Assembly: GCA_041746975.1 (NCBI GenBank)
Contig: JBGTGB010000007.1
Span: forward strand, 1-16,476
Source: Haliea sp041746975
GTDB lineage: Bacteria; Pseudomonadota; Gammaproteobacteria; Pseudomonadales; Halieaceae
Reading direction: 5' to 3'
Length of the DNA stretch: 16,476 nucleotides
Positions within the stretch are counted from its first letter, which is position 1. Each line of letters opens with the position of its first letter. Shown here one piece after another: positions 12,361-16,476 of this stretch. The notes beneath the pieces were generated by a model. The model was given only the letters and a program-made list of their open reading frames with translations. It searched no databases and was not told the origin of the DNA. Both the position numbers and the translations under genes were made by a program.

Positions 12361-12380
12361 CTGCCAGCAAGCGCTGACAG
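12361..12380 (-). other. Hairpin in the rplL-rpoB spacer, possible RNase processing site
   Basis: The 20 bases fold completely on the minus-strand transcript: CTGTCAGC pairs with GCTGGCAG (one U-G pair) around the loop GCTT. It lies downstream of the attenuator-like hairpin. In E. coli an RNase III site lies in this same spacer; the comparison is positional only. Confidence 0.35.
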
Positions 12381-12412
12381 CCCTGAAAAATCTTGTGCTG
12401 CTCAAGCGGGAA

Positions 12413-12444
12413 AAGGCCGGTAGGCAAAAGCGCCTACCAGCCTT
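12413..12444 (-). terminator. Attenuator-like hairpin between rplL and rpoB
   Basis: On the minus strand AAGGCTGGTAGGC pairs over 13 bp with GCCTACCGGCCTT around a 6-base loop. One position is a U-G pair on this strand but a C-A mismatch on the other, so the structure suits the operon mRNA. The 3' arm ends in TT and continues TTCCCGC, giving a run of four U. This is too short for full termination, which fits a leaky attenuator that lowers RNA polymerase genes relative to L7/L12. E. coli has a partial terminator at the same place. Confidence 0.65.
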
Positions 12445-12481
12445 GTCCTGGTCCAGCAAAAGCCAGACATGATGCAAGCGC

Positions 12482-12862
12482 TTACTTGACCTCTACGGCC
12501 GCGCCGGCTTCTTCCAACTTCTTCTTCAGTGCCTCGGCGTCAGCCTTGGATACGCCTTCCTTCACCGGGGAGGGAGCGCCGTCTACCACAGCCTTGGCTT
12601 CTTTCAGGCCCAGGCCGGTAACTTCGCGCACAACCTTGATCACGTTCACTTTCTTCTCGCCAGCGGCGGTCAGAATCACGTCGAACTCGGTCTGTTCCTC
12701 GGCAGCCGCGCCGGCATCGCCAGCGGCAGCAGCAGGCGCAGCAGCAACAGCTGCAGCGGCGCTTACACCGAACTTTTCTTCCATTGCGCTGATGAGCTCA
12801 ACGATATCCATTACGCTCATTTCAGCGATTGCATTCAGAATGTCATCTTTGGACAGAGCCAT
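12482..12862 (-). CDS. rplL: Large-subunit ribosomal protein L7/L12 (bL12)
   Basis: L7/L12 is the multi-copy stalk protein that recruits and stimulates the GTPase factors EF-Tu, EF-G, IF2 and RF3. The product is 126 aa. The N-terminal dimerisation and L10-binding helices (about residues 1-33, MALSKDDILNAIAEMS) are followed by an Ala/Gly-rich hinge (about 34-54, with AAAAVAAAPAAAAGDAG) and the factor-binding C-terminal domain from about residue 57, with VIKVVREVTGLGLKEAK. The ATG (12862-12860) is preceded by AGGAG about nine bases upstream. It follows rplJ by 43 bases; an L10 to L12 ratio of 1:4 or 1:6 is normally achieved by more efficient translation of rplL. The hairpin after it (12413-12444) probably reduces flow into rpoB. 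Confidence 0.98.
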   Translation of the reverse strand: MALSKDDILNAIAEMSVMDIVELISAMEEKFGVSAAAAVAAAPAAAAGDAGAAAEEQTEFDVILTAAGEKKVNVIKVVREVTGLGLKEAKAVVDGAPSPVKEGVSKADAEALKKKLEEAGAAVEVK

Positions 12863-12905
12863 GACTCATATCTCCTGGTTAGCTGATAAATTAAACAGCG
12901 GGGGC

Positions 12906-13436
12906 TTACGCCGCCGCCTCTTTCTGATCGCGTACTGCTGCCAGTGTGCGAACCAATTTTCCAGGTACTTCGTTCATTGTCTGTACCAGCTTGGTTACCG
13001 GCGCCTGCATAACACTCATCAACATTGAGAGTGCCTGTTCACGCGTCGGCAACTTGGCCAGTACATCCAGTTGATCCGCACCCAGCATTTGGCCGCTCAC
13101 CGCCAGTGCCTTCACCTCGAAGTTTTTATTCTCCTTGGCGAAATCCTTAAAGATTCGAGCTGCTGCGCCCGGGTCCTGCATTGAAAACCCGAACAGGGAA
13201 GGGCCTACCAGTACGTCGGAGACGCACTCGTAATCCGTACCCGCCAGCGCGCGCTTAGCCAGTGTGTTCCGCACTACACGGAGGGTCACTGCATTGTCAC
13301 GCGCACTCTGGCGCAAAGCCGTCATCCCGCTCACAGTCACGCCACGTGCATCGGCGATGACCAGAGACAGGGCACTGGTGGCAGTCTCGTTAACTTCAGC
13401 AACGATCGCTTTCTTGTCTTCGAGTCCAATTGCCAC
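12906..13436 (-). CDS. rplJ: Large-subunit ribosomal protein L10 (uL10)
   Basis: L10 anchors the L7/L12 dimers to 23S rRNA at the base of the stalk. The product is 176 aa, close to the usual gammaproteobacterial length. It starts MAIGLEDKKAIVAEVNE and has the conserved LRVVRNTLAKRAL segment of the RNA-binding domain. The C-terminal part is a long helix rich in Leu and Val, ending in EAAA, which binds the L12 dimers. The start is GTG (13436-13434) with AGGAG (13449-13445) eight bases upstream. It is preceded by the longest intergenic stretch of the window (312 bases), where L10-L12 autoregulation of translation is expected from E. coli. Confidence 0.97.
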   Translation of the reverse strand: MAIGLEDKKAIVAEVNETATSALSLVIADARGVTVSGMTALRQSARDNAVTLRVVRNTLAKRALAGTDYECVSDVLVGPSLFGFSMQDPGAAARIFKDFAKENKNFEVKALAVSGQMLGADQLDVLAKLPTREQALSMLMSVMQAPVTKLVQTMNEVPGKLVRTLAAVRDQKEAAA

Positions 13437-13528
13437 TGGTATTACTCCTGGATTTACAGTTCCGGTGCGGCCAACGCTATGGCCACACCACCTTGCGTGG
13501 TGAACAATCCACCATCTGCGTAGGCTGG

Positions 13529-13546
13529 GCAGCCCTCGCGGGCTGC
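13529..13546 (-). other. 7-bp hairpin with GCGA loop in the rplJ leader
   Basis: Arms 13529-13535 and 13540-13546 are perfect complements. On the minus-strand RNA the stem is GCAGCCC / GGGCTGC closed by GCGA, a GNRA-type tetraloop, which is unusually stable and often makes tertiary contacts. It lies about 80 bases before the rplJ ribosome-binding site and may be part of the L10-L12 target fold. Confidence 0.5.
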
Positions 13547-13589
13547 TCGATTAAGCCGCCGCTGTCGCAATGACGGCGGTGGCACCTAC

Positions 13590-13651
13590 GGTCTTTGATG
13601 GCCTTCAGTTCTCAGCTAATCAGGCGCTTGCCCAAGACTGCTCCAAAGACC
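13590..13651 (-). other. Long-range 8-bp inverted repeat in the rplJ leader
   Basis: GGTCTTTG at 13590-13597 is the exact reverse complement of CAAAGACC at 13644-13651. The 46 bases between contain the tandem CTGAgaaCTGA on the RNA strand, which recalls the G-A pairs of kink-turns. Closing this stem would create a discrete domain inside the leader and is my best candidate for the core of the L10-binding structure. Confidence 0.4.
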
Positions 13652-13658
13652 TCAAAGT

Positions 13659-13690
13659 GGGCAGCAGCTTCCTGAGGGATGCTGCTGCCC
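13659..13690 (-). other. Perfect 10-bp hairpin downstream of rplA
   Basis: GGGCAGCAGC (13659-13668) and GCTGCTGCCC (13681-13690) are perfect complements. The 12-base loop can close three further pairs. On the RNA the stem is followed by ACTTTGAGG, without a U run, so it is at best a weak or Rho-dependent stop; mRNA end protection or leader folding are alternatives. Confidence 0.6.
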
Positions 13691-13714
13691 GGGTTTCTCA
13701 TCCCTGAGAGACCC
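13691..13714 (-). other. Second hairpin downstream of rplA, abutting the first
   Basis: GGGT/ACCC (4 bp) and TCTCA/TGAGA (5 bp) stack with one mismatch between them around a 4-base loop. It touches the 10-bp hairpin at 13659-13690 with no base between, so the two may stack coaxially. No U tract follows. Confidence 0.5.
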
Positions 13715-13735
13715 TTGTGGGAACGCCCCTTGTGG
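13712..13735. repeat. Tandem 9-base direct repeat at a 15-base period
   Basis: CCCTTGTGG occurs at 13712-13720 and again at 13727-13735 (CCACAAGGG in the transcript), just after the rplA stop. The second of these in transcript order overlaps the foot of the hairpin at 13691-13714. A chance short duplication is possible. Confidence 0.6.
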
Positions 13736-13748
13736 AGGCGCCGCCCGG

Positions 13749-14444
13749 TCAGGCTTCTATCGACGCCAGGTCGACAGTCACACCCGGACCCATGGTCGTG
13801 GACAGGGTGATCTTCTTCATGTAAACGCCTTTCGCGGCAGCCGGCTTGCCCTTGCGCAGGTCGGCCAGCAGGGCTTCGAGATTGCCGCGGATAGCCGCAG
13901 GCTCGAAATCGATCTTGCCAATGCCGCCGTGGATAATGCCGTTCTTGTCGGTACGGAAGCGGACCTGTCCGGCCTTGGCGTTTTTCACCGCGGTCAGGAC
14001 GTCCTGGGTCACGGTACCGGTCTTCGGGTTCGGCATCAGGCCGCGGGGGCCAAGAACCTGGCCCAGCTGGCCGACAACCCGCATGGCATCCGGAGAGGCC
14101 ACGACCACGTCAAAATCCAGCATCCCGCCCTTGATCTGCTCGGCCAGGTCTTCCATGCCGACAAAGTCAGCACCGGCGGCTTTTGCCTGCTCCGCCGCGT
14201 CACCCTGGGTGAACACTGCGACCCGAACGACGCTGCCCGTGCCGTGAGGTAGAGTTGTCGCGCCGCGAACTGCCTGGTCGGATTTGCGGGCGTCGATGCC
14301 GAGGTTGACCGAGACCTCTACGGTTTCGTTGAACTTGGCGGTAGCAAATTCCTTGAGCAGGGCAACCGCCTCATCGAACGAGTAGATCTTGCCGGGCTGG
14401 AGCTTGTCCTTGAATGCGCGTACGCGCTTGGAGAGCTTGGCCAT
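13749..14444 (-). CDS. rplA: Large-subunit ribosomal protein L1 (uL1)
   Basis: L1 forms the mobile stalk beside the E site that guides deacylated tRNA out of the ribosome. It also represses translation of the rplK-rplA message in E. coli. The product is 231 aa (E. coli 234), beginning MAKLSKRVRAFKDKL. Domain I includes EVSVNLGIDARKSDQ near residues 41-56. The conserved GLMPNPKTGTVT motif lies near the domain II boundary, and the C-terminal rRNA-binding segment includes the FRTDKNGIIHGGIGK stretch. The ATG (14444-14442) shares one base with the rplK stop (TGATG), and AGGGGG lies seven bases upstream inside rplK, so translation is probably coupled. A long structured spacer to rplJ follows. Confidence 0.98.
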   Translation of the reverse strand: MAKLSKRVRAFKDKLQPGKIYSFDEAVALLKEFATAKFNETVEVSVNLGIDARKSDQAVRGATTLPHGTGSVVRVAVFTQGDAAEQAKAAGADFVGMEDLAEQIKGGMLDFDVVVASPDAMRVVGQLGQVLGPRGLMPNPKTGTVTQDVLTAVKNAKAGQVRFRTDKNGIIHGGIGKIDFEPAAIRGNLEALLADLRKGKPAAAKGVYMKKITLSTTMGPGVTVDLASIEA

Positions 14445-14878
14445 CAGATAACCCCCTCAACATCGATCCCGGCAGAGCGAGCACTGCCTGCAATAGTACG
14501 AACTGCCGCGTCCATGTCCGCAGCCGTCAGGTCGGGCCACTTCTGGGTGGCGATCTCTTCCAGCTGCGCGCGGTTGACCTTGGCGACCTTCACCGTGTTA
14601 GGCGTGGCGGAGCCAGAGGTAATACCCGCGATCTTGCGCAGCAATACAGCCGCCGGCGGTGTTTTCTTGATGAAGGTGAAAGAGCGATCAGCGTAGACGG
14701 TGATCACTACCGGAATCGGCAGACCGGGCTCAATACCCTGGGTCTCGGCGTTGAAAGCCTTGCAGAACTCCATGATGTTCACACCGTGCTGGCCCAGCGC
14801 CGGCCCGACTGGCGGACTGGGGTTGGCCTGGCCGGCTTTCACCTGCAGCTTGATATAAGCTGTGACTTTCTTTGCCAT
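14444..14878 (-). CDS. rplK: Large-subunit ribosomal protein L11 (uL11)
   Basis: L11 binds the GTPase-associated region of 23S rRNA together with L10 and takes part in factor binding and in RelA activation. The product is 144 aa (E. coli 142), beginning MAKKVTAYIKLQVKAGQANP. The proline-rich PSPPVGPALGQHGVN motif of the N-terminal domain (about residues 20-34), the site of thiostrepton-type interaction, is intact. The C-terminal RNA-binding domain starts near residue 75 with PPAAVLLRKIAG. The ATG (14878-14876) has GGGAG seven bases upstream. It ends in TGA overlapping the rplA ATG by one base. A 131-base structured leader separates it from nusG, where L1 repression is expected. Confidence 0.98.
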   Translation of the reverse strand: MAKKVTAYIKLQVKAGQANPSPPVGPALGQHGVNIMEFCKAFNAETQGIEPGLPIPVVITVYADRSFTFIKKTPPAAVLLRKIAGITSGSATPNTVKVAKVNRAQLEEIATQKWPDLTAADMDAAVRTIAGSARSAGIDVEGVI

Positions 14879-14950
14879 GAGTTAACTCCCGGGTACTAGC
14901 GCCGTCGGACTCCGACCCTTGCGGGCCGGGGGCTTCGGGCTCCCCACAGT

Positions 14951-14966
14951 GACGGCCGCAGCCGTC
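14951..14966 (-). other. 6-bp hairpin in the rplK leader
   Basis: GACGGC and GCCGTC are perfect complements around a 4-base loop (TGCG on the RNA strand). It is followed by ACTGTGGGGAGC with no U tract, so it is not an intrinsic terminator. It may be part of the L1-binding leader fold. Confidence 0.45.
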
Positions 14967-14975
14967 CGTTAATTT

Positions 14976-15000
14976 CGGTGGCGGGACCAGCCCGTCACCG
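14976..15000 (-). other. Hairpin directly downstream of nusG
   Basis: CGGTG/CACCG (5 bp) and CGGG/CCCG (4 bp) stack with one mismatch on the RNA strand around the loop CTGGT. It begins nine bases after the nusG stop. The bases after it are AAATTAACGG, lacking a U run, so full termination between nusG and rplK is unlikely. Confidence 0.45.
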
Positions 15001-15009
15001 TGCTACCGG

Positions 15010-15543
15010 TCAGGCCTTTTCGACCTGACTGAATTCCAGTTCCACCGGAGTGGATCGTCCAAAAATCAGCACCGCCACGTTGAGGCGGCTCTTCTCGTAG
15101 TTGACATTCTCGACAACGCCATTGAAATCGTTGAAGGGGCCATCTATCACCCGCACCATCTCGCCGGGTTCGAACATTGTCTTCGGGCGCGGTGCCTCGG
15201 TCCCTGCCTCGACCCGCTGCAGAATGGTCGCCGCTTCCGCCTCGGTGATCGGCGCCGGTGCATCCGCCTTGCCGCCAATGAACCCCATCACCCGCGGGGT
15301 TTCCTTGACCAGGTGCCAGGTACCGTCGTCCAGCTCCATCTGCACCAGCACGTAGCCGGGGAAGAACTTGCGCTCGCTGCGGCGCTTCTGGCCGGCCCGC
15401 ATTTCCACTACTTCCTCAGTCGGCACCAGCACCTCGCCGAAGCGGTCCTGCATATTGTGCAGTTCGATACGCTCCTTCAGGGCCGCCGCGACTTTCTTCT
15501 CGAATCCTGAATAGGCATGAACCACATACCAACGCATTGCCAT
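15010..15543 (-). CDS. nusG: Transcription termination/antitermination factor NusG
   Basis: NusG binds RNA polymerase through its N-terminal NGN domain. Its C-terminal KOW domain contacts Rho or ribosomal protein S10, linking transcription to termination or to translation. The product is 177 aa. The NGN domain (about residues 1-110) begins MAMRWYVVHAYSGFEKK and contains RKFFPGYVLVQM; the KOW domain follows with GEMVRVIDGPFNDFNG (from about residue 128) and ends FSQVEKA. The start chosen is the ATG at 15543-15541, with AGGA six bases upstream. A TTG 30 bases earlier would lengthen the protein into the secE overlap, without a ribosome-binding site, and breaks the family's usual start. It follows secE by 22 bases, the usual secE-nusG pair. 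Confidence 0.97.
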   Translation of the reverse strand: MAMRWYVVHAYSGFEKKVAAALKERIELHNMQDRFGEVLVPTEEVVEMRAGQKRRSERKFFPGYVLVQMELDDGTWHLVKETPRVMGFIGGKADAPAPITEAEAATILQRVEAGTEAPRPKTMFEPGEMVRVIDGPFNDFNGVVENVNYEKSRLNVAVLIFGRSTPVELEFSQVEKA

Positions 15544-15565
15544 CGGCTTTCCTTTAAACTTTTGA

Positions 15566-15928
15566 CTACCCAATCACCAGCGACACCAGCCAGCCCAGAA
15601 ACGAATCCAGACCCCACAGCATCAGCGCCACCAGAATTACGAACACCACGACAATCAGCGTGGTCTGCACTGTCTCCTGCCGTGTCGGCCAGACGACTTT
15701 GCGAATCTCTGTGCGGGAGGCCTTGACCAGCGCCCAGAAAGCCCCACCCTTGGCGGTCTGCAGGGCTACCAGGGCCGCGACGATTCCTATCGCGACAATA
15801 CCCAATACCCGGTACAACAGGGACTCGGCCGAGAAATAGCTGTTGCCGACAATACCGACAGCCAGCAGGGCAATCACCACAGCCCATTTCAGGGAATCGA
15901 GCCGTCCGGCGTTCGTTTCCACACTCAT
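15566..15928 (-). CDS. secE: Preprotein translocase subunit SecE
   Basis: SecE is the clamp subunit of the SecYEG channel in the inner membrane. The product is 120 aa with three predicted membrane helices, the long form found in many gammaproteobacteria. Helices span about residues 14-32, 40-57 and 90-117. The conserved cytoplasmic amphipathic segment TEIRKVVWPTRQET (residues 73-86) lies before the third helix and is the SecE signature. The start is the ATG at 15928-15926, with AAAGGA eight bases upstream; a GTG two codons earlier would sit too close to that site. It lies 55 bases after tRNA-Trp and 22 bases before nusG, so tRNA-Trp, secE and nusG are probably on one primary transcript. Confidence 0.96.
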   Translation of the reverse strand: MSVETNAGRLDSLKWAVVIALLAVGIVGNSYFSAESLLYRVLGIVAIGIVAALVALQTAKGGAFWALVKASRTEIRKVVWPTRQETVQTTLIVVVFVILVALMLWGLDSFLGWLVSLVIG

Positions 15929-15948
15929 CAACACAATCCTTTAGGTCA

Positions 15949-15971
15949 GGCCGCGCGTCCTGCGCGCAACC
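15949..15971 (-). other. Hairpin between tRNA-Trp and secE
   Basis: GGTTGCGCG pairs with CGCGCGGCC over 9 bp on the minus-strand RNA, with two U-G pairs and a 5-base loop. It lies 12 bases after the tRNA 3' end and about 20 before the secE start. With no U tract it is unlikely to stop transcription; it may protect the secE-nusG message after tRNA release. Confidence 0.45.
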
Positions 15972-15983
15972 CCCTGCCATGTA

Positions 15984-16059
<76 letters not shown>

Positions 16060-16081
16060 ATATCCTCTTCTGAGACAACGA

Positions 16082-16109
16082 AGCCGAACTGCCCGCAAGC
16101 GGTTCGGCT
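16082..16109 (-). terminator. Hairpin upstream of tRNA-Trp, possible weak terminator
   Basis: AGCCGAAC and GTTCGGCT form a perfect 8-bp stem; two more pairs close inside after one mismatch, leaving a 6-base loop. On the minus strand TCGTTGTCTC follows, four T in the first eight bases. It could give partial termination between tuf and tRNA-Trp, or mark a processing point. Termination is uncertain because the tRNA and secE downstream lack an evident promoter. Confidence 0.4.
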
Positions 16110-16121
16110 CTGGGGGGTAGA

Positions 16122-16154
16122 CGGGGGCAGGTCTCGTAGCGAGACCTGCCCCCG
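16122..16154 (-). terminator. Perfect 15-bp hairpin 12 bases after the tuf stop
   Basis: CGGGGGCAGGTCTCG (16122-16136) is the exact reverse complement of 16140-16154, with a 3-base loop. It is the longest perfect inverted repeat noticed in the window. On the transcript it is followed by TCTACCCCCCAG, with no U tract, so it does not look like an ordinary intrinsic terminator. It may be a Rho-dependent or 3'-end-stabilising structure for the tuf message, or a copy of a dispersed palindromic repeat. Confidence 0.5.
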
Positions 16155-16166
16155 ATCACCCGGTTT

Positions 16167-16476
16167 TTACTCGATGATCTTGGCGACGACGCCGGCACCC
16201 ACGGTGCGGCCACCTTCGCGGATCGCAAAGCGCAGACCATCTTCCATCGCGATCGGCGCGATCAGGGTCACAACCATCTGGATGTTGTCACCCGGCATCT
16301 CCATTTCCACGCCTTCGGGCAGTTCACAGGCACCGGTAACGTCGGTGGTGCGGAAGTAGAACTGCGGACGGTAGCCCTTGAAGAACGGCGTGTGACGGCC
16401 ACCCTCGTCCTTCGACAGTACATAGACCTCTGCCTCGAACTTGGTGTGCGGCTTTACGGTGCCCGGCTTGGCCAGC
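16167..16476 (-). CDS. tuf: Elongation factor Tu, C-terminal part (gene runs off the window end)
   Basis: This is the last 102 codons of a second EF-Tu gene, covering domain III and the end of domain II, which contact the aminoacyl-tRNA acceptor and T arms and EF-Ts. The reading ends with GDNIQMVVTLIAPIAM, GLRFAIREGGRTVGAG and VVAKIIE, followed by TAA (16169-16167). GGRHTPF and the YRPQFYFRT stretch are the domain III hallmarks and region of kirromycin-type interaction. It points the same way as the tuf at the other end, so the two copies are direct repeats about 16 kb apart. The present fragments do not overlap in the protein, so identity between the copies cannot be judged. Position before tRNA-Trp and secE corresponds to tufB. 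Confidence 0.97.
   Translation of the reverse strand, partial: LAKPGTVKPHTKFEAEVYVLSKDEGGRHTPFFKGYRPQFYFRTTDVTGACELPEGVEMEMPGDNIQMVVTLIAPIAMEDGLRFAIREGGRTVGAGVVAKIIE

Larger units (their letters stand above)
13437..13748 (-). promoter_or_regulatory. Structured rplA-rplJ intergenic leader, probable L10-L12 autoregulatory region
   Basis: This 312-base gap holds no protein gene. On the minus strand, after rplA, come two CCACAAGGG repeats, two abutting hairpins (13691-13714 and 13659-13690), a long-range stem (13590-13597 with 13644-13651), a 7-bp hairpin (13529-13546) and the rplJ ribosome-binding site (13445-13449). I saw no convincing -35/-10 pair. In E. coli the L10-L12 complex represses rplJL by binding the leader well upstream of rplJ. 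Structures are visible; the regulatory role is inferred from position. Confidence 0.6.
14879..15009 (-). promoter_or_regulatory. nusG-rplK spacer and rplK leader, candidate L1 repressor target
   Basis: The 131-base gap is GC-rich and foldable. In transcript order it holds a stem at 14976-15000, a perfect 6-bp hairpin at 14951-14966, a GGCCC/GGGTC stem with a GCAA loop, a GTCGG/CCGAC stem at about 14904-14916, and the rplK ribosome-binding site. In E. coli L1 binds the rplK leader through an rRNA-like fold; I could not confirm the consensus fold by eye. No clear sigma70 promoter was seen. Confidence 0.4.

Noticed and set aside
12393..13028. 211-codon open frame on the plus strand across rplL and the end of rplJ
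   Set aside because: It is antisense to two clear ribosomal protein genes, Ser/Ala-rich from complementing the L12 hinge, and crosses the rplJ-rplL boundary without sense.
15544..15573. Longer nusG starting at a TTG that overlaps secE
   Set aside because: The extra residues contain the nusG Shine-Dalgarno itself, and the ATG at 15543 matches the usual family start.
16060..16090. Promoter for tRNA-Trp using GATATA as -10
   Set aside because: The hexamer adjoins the tRNA first base, so transcription would start inside the tRNA, and the matching -35 is poor.
16137..16154. Riboswitch or T-box upstream of tRNA-Trp
   Set aside because: Only simple stems are present; no conserved T-box or ligand-binding core was recognised.

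Overview
This window is a core chromosomal block of a gammaproteobacterium. It holds the secE-nusG, rplKAJL-rpoBC and rpsL-rpsG-fusA-tuf gene groups, all on the minus strand and framed by two partial tuf (EF-Tu) genes. The GC-rich composition, the order tuf / tRNA-Trp / secE / nusG / rplK / rplA / rplJ / rplL / rpoB / rpoC / rpsL / rpsG / fusA / tuf, and protein lengths such as RpoB 1357 aa and RpoC 1405 aa fit the Pseudomonadales/Cellvibrionales part of the class. A Microbulbifer-like marine organism is a guess from general resemblance only.

Read in the direction of transcription (high to low coordinates): the 3' end of one tuf gene; a spacer with two strong hairpins; tRNA-Trp(CCA); secE and nusG (protein export and transcription elongation/antitermination); rplK and rplA (L11, L1), whose stop and start overlap by one base; a 312-base structured leader; rplJ and rplL (L10 and L7/L12, the ribosomal stalk); an attenuator-like hairpin; rpoB and rpoC (RNA polymerase beta and beta'); a probable terminator directly followed by a well-formed sigma70 promoter; rpsL and rpsG (S12, S7), with a foldable spacer where S7 autoregulation is expected; fusA (EF-G); and the 5' part of a second tuf gene.

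The genes serve one purpose: making RNA polymerase, the ribosome's factor-binding and decoding parts, and the elongation factors, in balanced amounts. The regulatory layer is the most informative part beyond the genes. It includes hairpins at nearly every junction, probable autogenous targets for L1, L10 and S7, a promoter with a GC-rich discriminator upstream of rpsL, and non-ATG starts (GTG for tuf, fusA and rplJ; TTG for rpoC).

I found no mobile element, CRISPR array, phage gene, toxin-antitoxin pair or unknown protein gene. Every substantial stretch is explained by well-known genes, and the long open frames on the plus strand are codon-bias shadows. I therefore do not claim a new system. 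The findings concern unusual or checkable regulatory structures and gene starts.
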